Below, in pieces: positions 34,389 to 44,113 of a DNA stretch of 64,000 nucleotides. The position numbers were made by a program, and so were the translations under genes. The notes beneath the pieces were generated by a model. The model made no database searches and was not told the origin of the DNA. It was given only the letters and a program-made list of their open reading frames with translations. This DNA comes from RGIG4608 sp045637205 (lineage in GTDB: Bacteria > Bacillota > Clostridia > Oscillospirales > CAG-272). How positions within the stretch are numbered: position 1 is the stretch's first letter; the number at the start of each line of letters is the position of its first letter. The stretch is taken from assembly GCA_045637205.1 (NCBI GenBank), contig JAZTYY010000082.1, forward strand, positions 1-64,000, in the 5' to 3' direction.

Positions 34389-35567
34389 ATGTCTAAAAAC
34401 TCAAACACAGACTTAAAAACAATATTCAATAAAATATGGGCAAAGACGAAGGATATCTCCAAAAAGGCATTTAACGGCTTTTTGCATGCTAAGACATTCT
34501 GGACTGCCTTTGCGATTTTGGTTATTCTTTTTATCATAAGCATCGTTGTTCTTTCAATTCAACTTTATGATTTCGTAAAGATTGATGACCGTTCTGTTTC
34601 TCTTCGTTCATCTATGGATGAAAGCCTTAACGTTTTCGCCATGGAATATGAGAACGATAGGGGAGAAATTACCATTAAGGGACAAAACGGTGAAAAGGTG
34701 ATTGCACCCGGCACAAATGTTGAGTATACTCTTCGTTTTAGAAACACCGATGACATTGCACTTGATTATACCTTTGTTCCTGAGGTTTCATATACCTCAG
34801 AGCATAAGCTTCCCATCTTGGTTCGTTTGCTTGATCCCAACGATAAGTATATAATAGGTAACGAAACCACTTGGGTTCCCATTGATGAGGTTGATGAAGT
34901 TGAGCATAGTGCAACGCTTTTAGAAAACGAAACTGCTGAATACGTGTTCCAATGGAAGTGGCCATATGAATCCGGTGACGACGAGCATGATTCCTTTTTG
35001 GGTTCAGCCGAAGCAGGTGACGTTAGTATAAATCTTGCGCTTGCCATTCATGCAACACCAAACACTGATGCTAAGGCCAACGGTGGATTCTTTGCATCTC
35101 CCATCGGCAAGCTTGTCGTTCTTATCATCATCGTTATCCTTCTTGCAATTGCAATTACACTCTTGTTGATTCATATTATCAATAAGAGAAGAGAAAAGAG
35201 GGGAGAAGCTCCCATTATTATTGAGGTTCCCGTTGTTACACCCGTTATTGAGACAATTTCCCGCGTGATTACACCAAAGGCGGCAAAATATACCGCACAG
35301 GGTAAGGTTCATTACGTTAACCTTGACCAGCTTGGAGATTTCTTCCACTCAGGTGATAGGGTTACTATTGAAAATCTCAAGCAAAAGGGACTTATTCCTA
35401 AAAATGCAAAGAGAATGAAGATTTTGGCAAGAGACTCTTACACTCTCGATAAGGCACTCATAATTGAAACTCAAGCAATATCCGCTAATGCTAAAAAGGC
35501 AGTAATTGAGGCGGGTGGACGCGTTGTCATTGTTGATCCCAATGCAAAGGGAGATAAAAAACAGTGA
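34389..35567 (+). CDS. Membrane-anchored TasA-like protein with a uL15-like cytoplasmic tail
   Basis: The 392-aa protein has a basic N-terminus, a transmembrane helix (about 36-60), a TasA-like outer domain (about 65-230, with APGTNVEYTLRF and DSFLGSAEAGDVSINLALAI), a second transmembrane helix (about 239-264) and a cytoplasmic tail. Residues about 306-383 match the C-terminal half of ribosomal protein uL15: KVHYVNLDQLGDFF, GDRVTIENLKQKGLIPK, MKIL, and SANAKKAVIEAGGRVVIV align in order with Bacillus L15. The rRNA-binding N-terminal half of L15 is absent. The first helix lacks a clear cleavage site, so it may stay uncleaved. Its stop overlaps the start of the second sipW. The tail's role is unknown; ribosome or RNA contact is one guess. 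Confidence 0.82.
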   Translation: MSKNSNTDLKTIFNKIWAKTKDISKKAFNGFLHAKTFWTAFAILVILFIISIVVLSIQLYDFVKIDDRSVSLRSSMDESLNVFAMEYENDRGEITIKGQNGEKVIAPGTNVEYTLRFRNTDDIALDYTFVPEVSYTSEHKLPILVRLLDPNDKYIIGNETTWVPIDEVDEVEHSATLLENETAEYVFQWKWPYESGDDEHDSFLGSAEAGDVSINLALAIHATPNTDAKANGGFFASPIGKLVVLIIIVILLAIAITLLLIHIINKRREKRGEAPIIIEVPVVTPVIETISRVITPKAAKYTAQGKVHYVNLDQLGDFFHSGDRVTIENLKQKGLIPKNAKRMKILARDSYTLDKALIIETQAISANAKKAVIEAGGRVVIVDPNAKGDKKQ

Positions 35568-36124
35568 AAAAGAAAATAAAATTAACCATAAGAATTGCGT
35601 TAATCGTGCTCGTGGCAGTCATTGTGGGCGTTAATATTTATACACTTAACGCCGCAAGACTCACGGGGGATAAGGTTCCTATGCCGTTTGGCATCGGCTC
35701 GGCAGTTGTATTGTCTGGAAGCATGGAGCCCGAGCTCAGTGTTGGTGATCTTTTAATCATCGTTGAAAAAAGCACCTATGAGGTCGATGACGTTATCGTA
35801 TATCAAGATTCCGGAATGGCGATTACACATCGCATTGTTTCCATTAACGAGGATGAGGTCATTACTCGCGGTGATGCGAACAATACAAATGATTCTCCAA
35901 TTCGTCCAAAGCAAATTAAGGGTGAGGTTGTGTTATCCATTCCTTACTTTGGCTACGTAGTTGATGCAATTAAGTCACCAATTGGTACAATTTGTATAAT
36001 TGGACTTGCAATTTTCCTCTTGGAGCGCTCATTCCACGTGGAAAAGAAGAATGATAAAAAAGAGCTTGACGATATTAAAGCTGAAATTGAAAAATTAAAG
36101 CAAGAGCAAAGCAAAAATTCCTAA
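35564..36124 (+). CDS. sipW: Signal peptidase I of the SipW type, second copy
   Basis: Second SipW-class peptidase in the locus, 186 aa. The catalytic Ser is S53 in LSGSMEPELSVGDLL, and the His is H89 in AITHRIVSI; the TRGDANNTND segment supplies the acidic residues. Transmembrane helices lie at about 8-28 and 136-154. The tail ends with a charged, probably coiled helix (KKELDDIKAEIEKLKQEQ). It starts with GTG overlapping the previous stop by four bases. Sequence differs clearly from the first copy, so the two probably serve different substrates rather than being a recent duplication. Confidence 0.92.
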   Translation: MKKKIKLTIRIALIVLVAVIVGVNIYTLNAARLTGDKVPMPFGIGSAVVLSGSMEPELSVGDLLIIVEKSTYEVDDVIVYQDSGMAITHRIVSINEDEVITRGDANNTNDSPIRPKQIKGEVVLSIPYFGYVVDAIKSPIGTICIIGLAIFLLERSFHVEKKNDKKELDDIKAEIEKLKQEQSKNS

Positions 36125-36148
36125 AACACAGAAATGGAGGTGTTTTTT

Positions 36149-36610
36149 ATGCAACAAAAATATAATAAAACACCCCTTGTATTCAAGATAGGAGTAGGAA
36201 TTCTTTTCGCTCTCTTGCTTACTGTTTATTGTTCAAACGGTCTTTATGCAAGATATTCTACCACGCTAGTTAATTCGAATAGTGCTCGCGTGGCAGTATT
36301 CTCGTTTGATGATAATTTAGATGCACAGTCAAAAATTCTTCCCGCGGCATTAAGCCCGGGGGAAAGTGAAAGTGCCTCCATAACTATTAAAAATAATGGT
36401 GAGGTTGCCTTGGCTTATAGCATTAAGATTGAAAATCTTACTAACAATCTCCCCATTGCCGATCAAATAATCACATCCGATGCAATAGCACCCGGAACCG
36501 AAACCACGTTCAACTGGGCACTTGAGTGGCCGGAAGAAGAAAATTCCATTGATTATATGGGAAAAATGGACGTGTTTAAGGTTACTGTTATTGTTGAACA
36601 GGTTGATTGA
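36149..36610 (+). CDS. Small TasA/camelysin-like secreted protein
   Basis: A 153-aa protein with a signal peptide ending NGLYAR, cleavage expected after A34, then YSTTLVNSNSARVAVFSFDD, the same pattern seen just after the cleavage site in the TasA-like protein. The core shows PGESESASITIKNNGEVALAYSIKI and a final strand DVFKVTVIVEQVD. It is probably a minor or capping component of the matrix fibre. I use the ATG at 36149, which has GGAGGT seven bases upstream; an ATG at 36134 overlaps the ribosome site. Confidence 0.85.
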   Translation: MQQKYNKTPLVFKIGVGILFALLLTVYCSNGLYARYSTTLVNSNSARVAVFSFDDNLDAQSKILPAALSPGESESASITIKNNGEVALAYSIKIENLTNNLPIADQIITSDAIAPGTETTFNWALEWPEEENSIDYMGKMDVFKVTVIVEQVD

Positions 36611-36633
36611 TTTCGTTTGCGGAAAGGAATAAT

Positions 36634-37452
36634 ATGAAAAAAATACATATTTCAAAAAGGTTTTGGATTGGCGCCGGAATTGTGATTTTTTTGCTATCGG
36701 TTGTGCTGACAAGCAGTGTTCTTGCAAGATACGTCAAAACCTATGAGCCACAGGACGATTCAGTCACTGCAAAGGCATTTTATTTTGAAAGTAATTATCT
36801 TACTGAAGATAATCACGAGTATAAGCTTAACCCGGGAACAACAAGCGTTGATTTTAAGCTTTCAAATTATGAAACTGAGGCGCGTGTTTCTGAGGTGGAT
36901 TCAATATATACTATAACGGTGACGTCAACTGACACATCGTTTACAATTGATGGTGAAGTTGTTACACAAAAAACACTTTTGGCCAATAAAAATGAAAAGA
37001 CCGATAAGACTGTAACACTAGGTAATCTTAAGGATGGATACGGATATTCGGTAACTGTAACAGCCAACGGCGGTTACACAAAAACATTGTCAGCAACGTT
37101 TAGCGTTGTAAGTACAAAAAACGGATTTTTCATGAACGTTAATAGCTTTAATGATAAGTTCGTAATTTTGACGGTTTGGACTGAGAACGTTTCAGGGGAC
37201 GTGACTATTGAGGTTCCCGCAGGCTTAGTTCCTGACACAACCGAGCCACTTTTGGCAAATATCCAAAACTGCGTAAATGGTGAATACCAAGAATTTACGT
37301 TTAGTGATACTGAGCATTTCGATGAAATATTCATGTCCTACAAATATAGATTCTTCAAGACTGAAGATTACGATCCCAATCAGGAATTTGTAGTAACAAT
37401 GAATGGAAGAACTGCTGAGATTAAATCAAATTTATCAAAAGGAGGGCAATAA
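36634..37452 (+). CDS. Secreted protein with SipW-type signal, matrix accessory
   Basis: The 272-aa product begins with a signal peptide ending SSVLARY, cleavage expected after A31. The mature part is rich in Thr, Val and Asn, with beta-sandwich character (GYGYSVTVTANGGYTKTLSATFSV), and lacks the short TasA core seen in the preceding genes. It ends with SNLSKGGQ. I read it as a larger accessory or linker protein of the same fibre system, by context and signal type. AAAGGA lies six bases before the chosen ATG. A role in anchoring is a guess. Confidence 0.75.
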   Translation: MKKIHISKRFWIGAGIVIFLLSVVLTSSVLARYVKTYEPQDDSVTAKAFYFESNYLTEDNHEYKLNPGTTSVDFKLSNYETEARVSEVDSIYTITVTSTDTSFTIDGEVVTQKTLLANKNEKTDKTVTLGNLKDGYGYSVTVTANGGYTKTLSATFSVVSTKNGFFMNVNSFNDKFVILTVWTENVSGDVTIEVPAGLVPDTTEPLLANIQNCVNGEYQEFTFSDTEHFDEIFMSYKYRFFKTEDYDPNQEFVVTMNGRTAEIKSNLSKGGQ

Positions 37453-37455
37453 TTA

Positions 37456-40400
37456 GTGAATGTTTCAAAAACAACAGATAAACGTCGATTGCTTTTGGGC
37501 TTAATCGGTATAGTATCTGTGATGATTGTACTCATTTTTGCTTGTTGCTTTCCTGTTTTAGCTGCGAATACTGACGAAGATCACGTACAAATTGGTGATC
37601 AAGCTTATATTATTACTGATGCTAAATCTCTTGTAGATGCCGACTTGGCATTGCTTAGATGGAGATCAAAGGGTGATACTACAAGTGTTTCTGCTGTGAT
37701 TGATGGCGAAAGCTTTTCGGGCTTTGATGCGGTTTATGCCAAAGTTTATGATAAACTTCTTGCGTTGTTCGATGATAAAAGTGATAGTTCGGTAGTATAT
37801 TACGACATAGCTGCTGATAATACACCGTCATCTGACGGCTATATAGCAAACACGTTACCTACAGGTGAGACTAAAAACTCTACTGTTATTTGGAAAGTAA
37901 CCGGTGAAGTTACTCTTAAAGCCGGCAAGCCGATTTCTAACGTTGGTAGAGTAATTATTATATCTGAGGATGCAGCAACAATAAAGATGACTGCTGAAGC
38001 TTCTCAATTTTTGGTGAAGGGAACTGCGTCTTTTGTTATTCAAGGAAGAAGTGTTAATCAAAATATAAAGGTTACTTCAACAAGTTCAACTAAGACCAAA
38101 AATTCATTTCAGGTAGATGGTGGAAGCTTATATTTACAGTATTGTGACCTTGATGGATTCAAATATTCAAGCACATCAGTTTCAGTAATTTGTTTCCCGA
38201 CAGGCAACTATGCTAGATATTTGTATATGTCAGATTCAAAGCTGCGTAACATTAATGCCAGAGAAGCTCCCGGTATCTTTTGTAAGGCGTATAGTACAGG
38301 TAGTTCAAACGATAAAGTAATCCAATCAAAATTGTACATCAACTATTCGGAATTTTCCAATTGTGTAACAAACAGTGGTGCTTCGGATACAGTCGGTGGG
38401 TCTGCTATTAGATCATACGCGGCTGACGTGTGTGATTTGACTGTAAGAAACTGTACATTTACAAGCAATCGTGTAGGTAGTAAAACTGCTGCTCAAACCG
38501 GTGTAGCTACCGGTGGTGGAGCAATTTATTGGAAATCCGTGGGTGGTAAGGCTACTTTGATTTCCTGTACTTTTAAAAATAACCATAGCTCAGTTGTAGG
38601 AGGAGCAATCCTTAACATGGGAACTATGGAGATTATAGGCTGTAATTTTGAAAATAATACAGCATTCCAAAGTGGTGGAGCAATTGCCGTTGAAACACCA
38701 TATACTTCAAGTGAATATACAAGTATTACAGGTTCTACAAGTGAAAACAAGCAGAATAATTTGAGTGGTACTTTGACACTTGACTCCAATACAAAAATTA
38801 TTGGAAATACGGCAAATCAGATTGGTGGAGGCATTTATTTTAATGCGGTATCCAGCCAAATCAGTAGTAAATATCAAATAACAAAATATCAAATGCAGTT
38901 GATTATTAACGGTGCTGAAATTACAGGCAACACCTCCGGCACAAACGGTGGTGGTGTAGGTATCTATATGAACTATGACGACCGTGAATATAAGACCGGT
39001 GTTATTATCAATGAGGGAAGCTTGATTGCTAATAACGTTGCTGCTCAAAACGGCGGTGCGATTTGGATAAATAGTGCTGAAGCGTGTGATTGTAAGGAAA
39101 ATCAAGGTGTTGTCATGAATGGTGGTACACTTGAAAATAACCTGGCAATCAACGGTGGAGCAATCTATATTGACACTGGTAAAAACGGTGTTGAAATGAA
39201 CTATTTTATAAACAGTGGTAACGTATATAGAAATAGTGCAACATCAAATGGTGGTGCAGCCTATATTCAAGGCGGTAACGTTATTATGTCGGGTGGTATC
39301 ATTGCAGATTGTACCGCGAATGTAAACGGTGGTGCAGTATACGTTTCAGGTGGTGACGCTACCATATCAGGTGGTGAAATCAGTGACTGTGAGGCAGCTG
39401 AAGATGGAGGCGCATTCTATATGACCGCCGGTTCAGTTACCTTGTCGGGAAATGCTGTTCTTAGTAGATGTACTGCAAAGAACGGCGGCGTAGTTTATAT
39501 GGGTGGTGGTACCCTTAATATGAATGGTGGTACACTTTCATCCAATACTGCTATCAATGGAGCAGGTGCTTATCTTGCAAACGGTACCATGACTATCTCA
39601 GGTGGTACAGTTATTGATAACATTGCATCACAAAACGGTGGTGCGGCTTACCTCGGTGGTGGTAATATGAACGTTACTGACGGCACTATTTCAACAAACG
39701 TTGCCGTAAATGGTGCGGGTGCATACCTTGCAAGTGGTACTTTGTCAGTTTCAGGTGGTAACATTATTAGCAATAATGGATCTCAAAATGGTGGTGGTGC
39801 ATACCTTGCAGGTGGTACTATGATATTCTCTGGTGGTACTGTTTCAACAAACATGGCAGTAAACGGAGCAGGAGCATACCTTGCAGGTGGTACAATGACC
39901 GTTTCGGGTGGTAATCTTACTTCAAACGTTGCATCTATGGATGGCGGTGGTGCTTATCTTGCAGGTGGATCGTTTACAATTACAAACGGTACAATTACGG
40001 GCAACACAGCGGTTAACGGTGCAGGCGCACTTGTTGCAAACGGTAACGTAAACGTTAGTGGTGGCTCGATTACACAAAACGTTGCCGCACAAAACGGTGG
40101 CGCGTTCTCAATCACTAATGGTAACTATACAATGATTGGTGGCTCAGTTACCCATAATATAGCAACCAACGGTGATGGTGGTGCAATTTATATTTCATCA
40201 ACCCAGGATAATACAAATATTATTATTCGCTCAGGCACGATTATTGATAACCAAGCGGGCAATAGTGGTGGTGCATTGGGTGTTTACGGTCAGGATGGAG
40301 TTAAATTTACCATTACAATTGGTTCAAATACAAATCATAAGGATAGAGATAATTGCCACGTTTGTGTGGATAATGCAAGTATAGACGAATCTTGTCCCGT

Positions 40401-43400
40401 TATTAAAAACAACTCCTCCGTCACAAGCGGTGGCGGTATATATCTTTCAGGTTCATATGATGCGGTAATGAATATGCACTGCCTTGTTGAAGAGAATAAT
40501 ACTGTTGGTGACGGTATTTCTAATAGTAACTTCATGAAGGTAGAGGGTGGTACACTCAATATCAATACTGAAGGTGCTAACAAGGAAGAAGACTGCGGTA
40601 ACGTAGTTATTAATTCATCAATTCACGTAACAGGCGGTAAGGTAACACTTCATGGAAGTGGCTCAAACCCGATGTTTAAGGAGCCTGTAACGGTTGATAT
40701 TAATACTGAAGGCTCAAGCTTTACTGATGCTCGAGATGGCGGTAATGCAAGAACAATTCAGTACTTTGAAAACTTTGTAATCGGTGGCCAAATGTCAGGT
40801 CGATACGTTTTGATTGACTACATTAGCACTGATCCGCACATTGTTCGTGCAAATATGTATTCTAATACGGGTTATGAGGTTGACGGTTGGACTCTTATGA
40901 CAACCGACGCAAATGGTAACCACGTTTCAACTGGTAGAATATTTAAAGCGGGTGACGAGATTACTGACACAGGAAAGCTTATTTTCTATGCTAAATGGGT
41001 AGTTGTTGGTTACACGGTAATATTCGATCCGGGTGTGGATAGCTATAGGGGATCAATGGATCCTCAGGACTTTGCCTATAATGATAAAAAAGCACTTTTA
41101 GAAAATGCATTTATCAACGTGGGATATAAATTCTTGTATTGGGTGGATGCAAGTGATCCAACTAAGATCTATACTGACGGTCAGGTTGTTGAGGGCCTTT
41201 CACAAACTCACGGTTCAAAGATTAATTTGATTGCCGTTTGGGAAATATGCACACATAACGATACGGAATATATACTTACCACAAGTGGAAGTATAGCTAC
41301 TCGCCAATGTGAATGCTTAGGATTTACCGAGATGGCATCTATTTCAGGTATCACTACTGTTTACGATGCTAATCCTCACGGAGTTAATGTAAACTATAAT
41401 AGAGAGAGCTTGAATGGTCTTAACCCCGACGAGCTTTGGAGCTTTACCGTTCTTTATAATGGTACTTCAAACGGTGGAGAAACCTTGAGTGATTCCACCT
41501 TGGCACCGATCAATGCAGGCTCATATACTGCCGGCTTTGAGGTTGGTGAGGGTAAATCTATTTCCGTAAACATAATCATTAATAGAGCGAATAGAGAACA
41601 AGCTCCCAACTTGCCCGAGTATACAACAGAGGTTGACAATAAGGGTACAAATAATCCTAATGATGATGTAAATATCATCAAAATTCAAACTCCAACGGAC
41701 ACAACGGGATATCCTCTTGAATATCAGTTTTCTTGGTATGAGGGACAGTCACTTAAGCAAAGTAATTGGCAGTCCTGGAATGCTCAAAATCCTCCAACAC
41801 AACAGTTGAAGGTAACTTACACCAACTATTATGTTGACGTAAGATATGCTCAAACGGATAACTATAATGCATCAAGCATTGTTCGAGGAACGTCAGTTAT
41901 CGTTTGGACGGGTAACGTAACGTTTAAGTTTACTTCCGGACAAGGTCTTAGTCACTCACACGTAACATCCAATAATAAGGATGGTATTACAGTTACGTTG
42001 ACTCCTTTGGAAGGATATTATATTTACAATATTGTCACCACAGTATCCGAAATTCCTGATTATACACTTCCTGTGATGGATGAAACCACAAAGACAAGTG
42101 ATTCTTGGGTGATTTGGATTCATAGTATTGCTGAAGCGCCCAAGGGAAGCGGAATTACAATTGAAATATTGTTTACAGGAGCTGAAAAAACAATCGACGT
42201 TGATTCTTCAACAGTTAAGGACGAGGCATTTAATGATATTTCGTCAAGTGGGGAAGAAAACGTAACAATCAGCAGTGATTCTGCATTCACAGTTGCATTT
42301 AACGCAAGCAATTTCAAGCATTACGTTAATCCTTCAATCACATTTAGCAGCGCAATTCCAAGTGGTAGTACTGTGATTATGATTGATAAATCTGATTATA
42401 GCTATTGGGGCTATACTGCAACGGCCAACGTGACAAGCATACCCCTTACGGATTTTGTTAAGATGGGAACACAAAATGAAAAATTCTCAATTGACGGAAA
42501 GGAAGCGTATAACCTTCAGTTCGTTGTTGATTTTTCAAATTGTCAAAGTTATCCCACAGCAAACACTCTTGTTACATCTTTTGCTGCAACACCTGTTCAA
42601 CCTTCGGGAATTACAACAGTACCTGCAATGCCTTCATCTTCCGACGTGAAGAGTACAATTCAGTTTATGAGTACCCCCACTTTTAATATTGAAAGTGATG
42701 AAACAGCAACAGATTCAACGTCACATTCACTTGCTTATCAGTTTGCTGTGACGTCGGGAACTAACGTAGGCACTTCAAAATGGAACGATATAGGCGCTAT
42801 GCTTCTTGTTGTTCCTGAGGATGCATCAATTCTTCCCAAGGATGCAAGATTGCAGGTTAAGATTGGCGATTCAACTGAAATTTATCCTTTGATTAACGGT
42901 AAATTCACAGTTGCCCTGCCTTCTAATAACACGGGAGTTGCATCACTTACCTTGTTGTCAGATATGATGCCTAATGAAGATATATCCTTTATGTTTACCG
43001 TTCAGCTTTGCGCATCAGCAACCAAGGTTCAAAACACTCCTAATGGAGAGGAGCTTAACGTTGCAGACATCACTATTAGCTATAGTGTGAAGAAGACTGA
43101 TGATCCTGAAATTTTTGCACAAATCAATGGTGATCTTCCCAAGTATGAAAACGGAAATATAACTCCATTGTATTTTGCAGTATCGGTTGAAAATCTTCCT
43201 CAAAATTATACGGTAAGAGCAATGCTATATAGCAAAAACGCTAACGGTGGATATACTTCCACAACTCAAACAATGAATTTACCCCTTGTGGATAATTCGT
43301 TTGAGGGGGTTATTGACCTTGTATCCTTTAAAGAGGAAATGAGCCAAGCTGTTGGAAGTCTTAGCCTTATGGTTAGCATTGAAATTGTTGACTTGAACGG

Positions 43401-43455
43401 CGCAGTTGTTGAGTCCGTTCCATTGTATTTTATTTTGGTAGATGCAAGACAATAG
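37456..43455 (+). CDS. Giant beta-helix surface protein with Pmp-like Gly-rich repeats
   Basis: A 1999-aa surface protein starting at GTG behind AGGAGGG. A hydrophobic segment at about 13-37 acts as signal or anchor. Residues about 350-1000 form a right-handed beta-helix built of repeated GGGAIY/GGAYLAGGT-type turns, similar to polymorphic outer-membrane and pectin-lyase-like proteins. An InlB-type beta repeat lies at about 1184-1265 (YTVIFDPGVD...INLIAVWE), then an MBG-like segment (about 1290-1390) and several beta domains to the end. I see no LPXTG motif or C-terminal membrane helix. As the last gene of the matrix locus it probably is an adhesin or scaffold held by the TasA-like fibre or by its N-terminus. 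Confidence 0.85.
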   Translation: MNVSKTTDKRRLLLGLIGIVSVMIVLIFACCFPVLAANTDEDHVQIGDQAYIITDAKSLVDADLALLRWRSKGDTTSVSAVIDGESFSGFDAVYAKVYDKLLALFDDKSDSSVVYYDIAADNTPSSDGYIANTLPTGETKNSTVIWKVTGEVTLKAGKPISNVGRVIIISEDAATIKMTAEASQFLVKGTASFVIQGRSVNQNIKVTSTSSTKTKNSFQVDGGSLYLQYCDLDGFKYSSTSVSVICFPTGNYARYLYMSDSKLRNINAREAPGIFCKAYSTGSSNDKVIQSKLYINYSEFSNCVTNSGASDTVGGSAIRSYAADVCDLTVRNCTFTSNRVGSKTAAQTGVATGGGAIYWKSVGGKATLISCTFKNNHSSVVGGAILNMGTMEIIGCNFENNTAFQSGGAIAVETPYTSSEYTSITGSTSENKQNNLSGTLTLDSNTKIIGNTANQIGGGIYFNAVSSQISSKYQITKYQMQLIINGAEITGNTSGTNGGGVGIYMNYDDREYKTGVIINEGSLIANNVAAQNGGAIWINSAEACDCKENQGVVMNGGTLENNLAINGGAIYIDTGKNGVEMNYFINSGNVYRNSATSNGGAAYIQGGNVIMSGGIIADCTANVNGGAVYVSGGDATISGGEISDCEAAEDGGAFYMTAGSVTLSGNAVLSRCTAKNGGVVYMGGGTLNMNGGTLSSNTAINGAGAYLANGTMTISGGTVIDNIASQNGGAAYLGGGNMNVTDGTISTNVAVNGAGAYLASGTLSVSGGNIISNNGSQNGGGAYLAGGTMIFSGGTVSTNMAVNGAGAYLAGGTMTVSGGNLTSNVASMDGGGAYLAGGSFTITNGTITGNTAVNGAGALVANGNVNVSGGSITQNVAAQNGGAFSITNGNYTMIGGSVTHNIATNGDGGAIYISSTQDNTNIIIRSGTIIDNQAGNSGGALGVYGQDGVKFTITIGSNTNHKDRDNCHVCVDNASIDESCPVIKNNSSVTSGGGIYLSGSYDAVMNMHCLVEENNTVGDGISNSNFMKVEGGTLNINTEGANKEEDCGNVVINSSIHVTGGKVTLHGSGSNPMFKEPVTVDINTEGSSFTDARDGGNARTIQYFENFVIGGQMSGRYVLIDYISTDPHIVRANMYSNTGYEVDGWTLMTTDANGNHVSTGRIFKAGDEITDTGKLIFYAKWVVVGYTVIFDPGVDSYRGSMDPQDFAYNDKKALLENAFINVGYKFLYWVDASDPTKIYTDGQVVEGLSQTHGSKINLIAVWEICTHNDTEYILTTSGSIATRQCECLGFTEMASISGITTVYDANPHGVNVNYNRESLNGLNPDELWSFTVLYNGTSNGGETLSDSTLAPINAGSYTAGFEVGEGKSISVNIIINRANREQAPNLPEYTTEVDNKGTNNPNDDVNIIKIQTPTDTTGYPLEYQFSWYEGQSLKQSNWQSWNAQNPPTQQLKVTYTNYYVDVRYAQTDNYNASSIVRGTSVIVWTGNVTFKFTSGQGLSHSHVTSNNKDGITVTLTPLEGYYIYNIVTTVSEIPDYTLPVMDETTKTSDSWVIWIHSIAEAPKGSGITIEILFTGAEKTIDVDSSTVKDEAFNDISSSGEENVTISSDSAFTVAFNASNFKHYVNPSITFSSAIPSGSTVIMIDKSDYSYWGYTATANVTSIPLTDFVKMGTQNEKFSIDGKEAYNLQFVVDFSNCQSYPTANTLVTSFAATPVQPSGITTVPAMPSSSDVKSTIQFMSTPTFNIESDETATDSTSHSLAYQFAVTSGTNVGTSKWNDIGAMLLVVPEDASILPKDARLQVKIGDSTEIYPLINGKFTVALPSNNTGVASLTLLSDMMPNEDISFMFTVQLCASATKVQNTPNGEELNVADITISYSVKKTDDPEIFAQINGDLPKYENGNITPLYFAVSVENLPQNYTVRAMLYSKNANGGYTSTTQTMNLPLVDNSFEGVIDLVSFKEEMSQAVGSLSLMVSIEIVDLNGAVVESVPLYFILVDARQ

Positions 43456-43462
43456 TATAACT

Positions 43463-43501
43463 AAATGCCCATTCACCGAAAGGTGAATGGGCATTTTTAT
43501 T
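43463..43501 (+). terminator. Terminator at the end of the matrix locus
   Basis: TGCCCATTCACC and GGTGAATGGGCA form a stem capped by a stable GAAA tetraloop, followed by TTTTTATTT. Confidence 0.92.
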
Positions 43502-43518
43502 TGAATTATATAAACTTA

Positions 43519-43547
43519 TTGCATTTTGCCATTAAAGGTGGTATAAT
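43519..43547 (+). promoter_or_regulatory. Promoter for the GNAT-rhodanese pair
   Basis: TTGCAT at 43519-43524 and TATAAT at 43542-43547 with a 17-base spacer, 115 bases before the acetyltransferase start. Confidence 0.65.
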
Positions 43548-43661
43548 TACAATATATTATTATACCGACGATTTTAGTAACGCCTTGTGCGAAAAAAGAA
43601 AGCGTCTCGATGTGATTGTAGTTGGTGCATTTGACGAAATGAATAAATAGAGGTGAAAAAA

Positions 43662-44108
43662 ATGAAAATCATACATTATGAAGAACAATATAGGGATGAC
43701 CTCATTTTTATGATTTTGCAAGCCAAGGACACGCTTGGGAGAAAGCCGAGTATAAATAAAGATTTATTGGATATAAAATCCAACTATTTTGACCGTGGAG
43801 ATATGTTTTGGGTTGCGATTGATGAAAATGACCGAGTAATCGGTAGTGTTGGCTATTCAAAAATTGAAAACACTAATGAGGCATTTGTGCATCGACTTTA
43901 TGTGAAAGCATCTGAAAAGCACAAGGGCATTGGCACAGCGCTGCTTGACGTTGCCGAAAACGAGATGATGAGGCAGGGAATAGTTGTGTCACTTGTGCAT
44001 CTTGGAGAGCCCAAGGAACAGTGGTTTGAGTCATATTCGTTCTATCCCAAACATGGATATTGCGAATATGCGCCGAGATATATGAGAAAAAAATTAGAAA
44101 ATAGGTGA
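43662..44108 (+). CDS. GNAT family N-acetyltransferase
   Basis: A 148-aa acetyltransferase with the central strand-turn VIGSVGYSKIE, then VHRLYVKASEKHKGIGTALLDVAENE, which contains the acetyl-CoA binding Q/RxxGxG-type loop (KHKGIGTA). The C-terminal half has FYPKHGYCEYAPRYMRKKL. AGAGGTG lies just before the ATG at 43662. Its stop is five bases before the ATG of the rhodanese gene, so the pair is cotranscribed. Substrate unknown. Confidence 0.88.
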   Translation: MKIIHYEEQYRDDLIFMILQAKDTLGRKPSINKDLLDIKSNYFDRGDMFWVAIDENDRVIGSVGYSKIENTNEAFVHRLYVKASEKHKGIGTALLDVAENEMMRQGIVVSLVHLGEPKEQWFESYSFYPKHGYCEYAPRYMRKKLENR

Positions 44109-44113
44109 AATAT

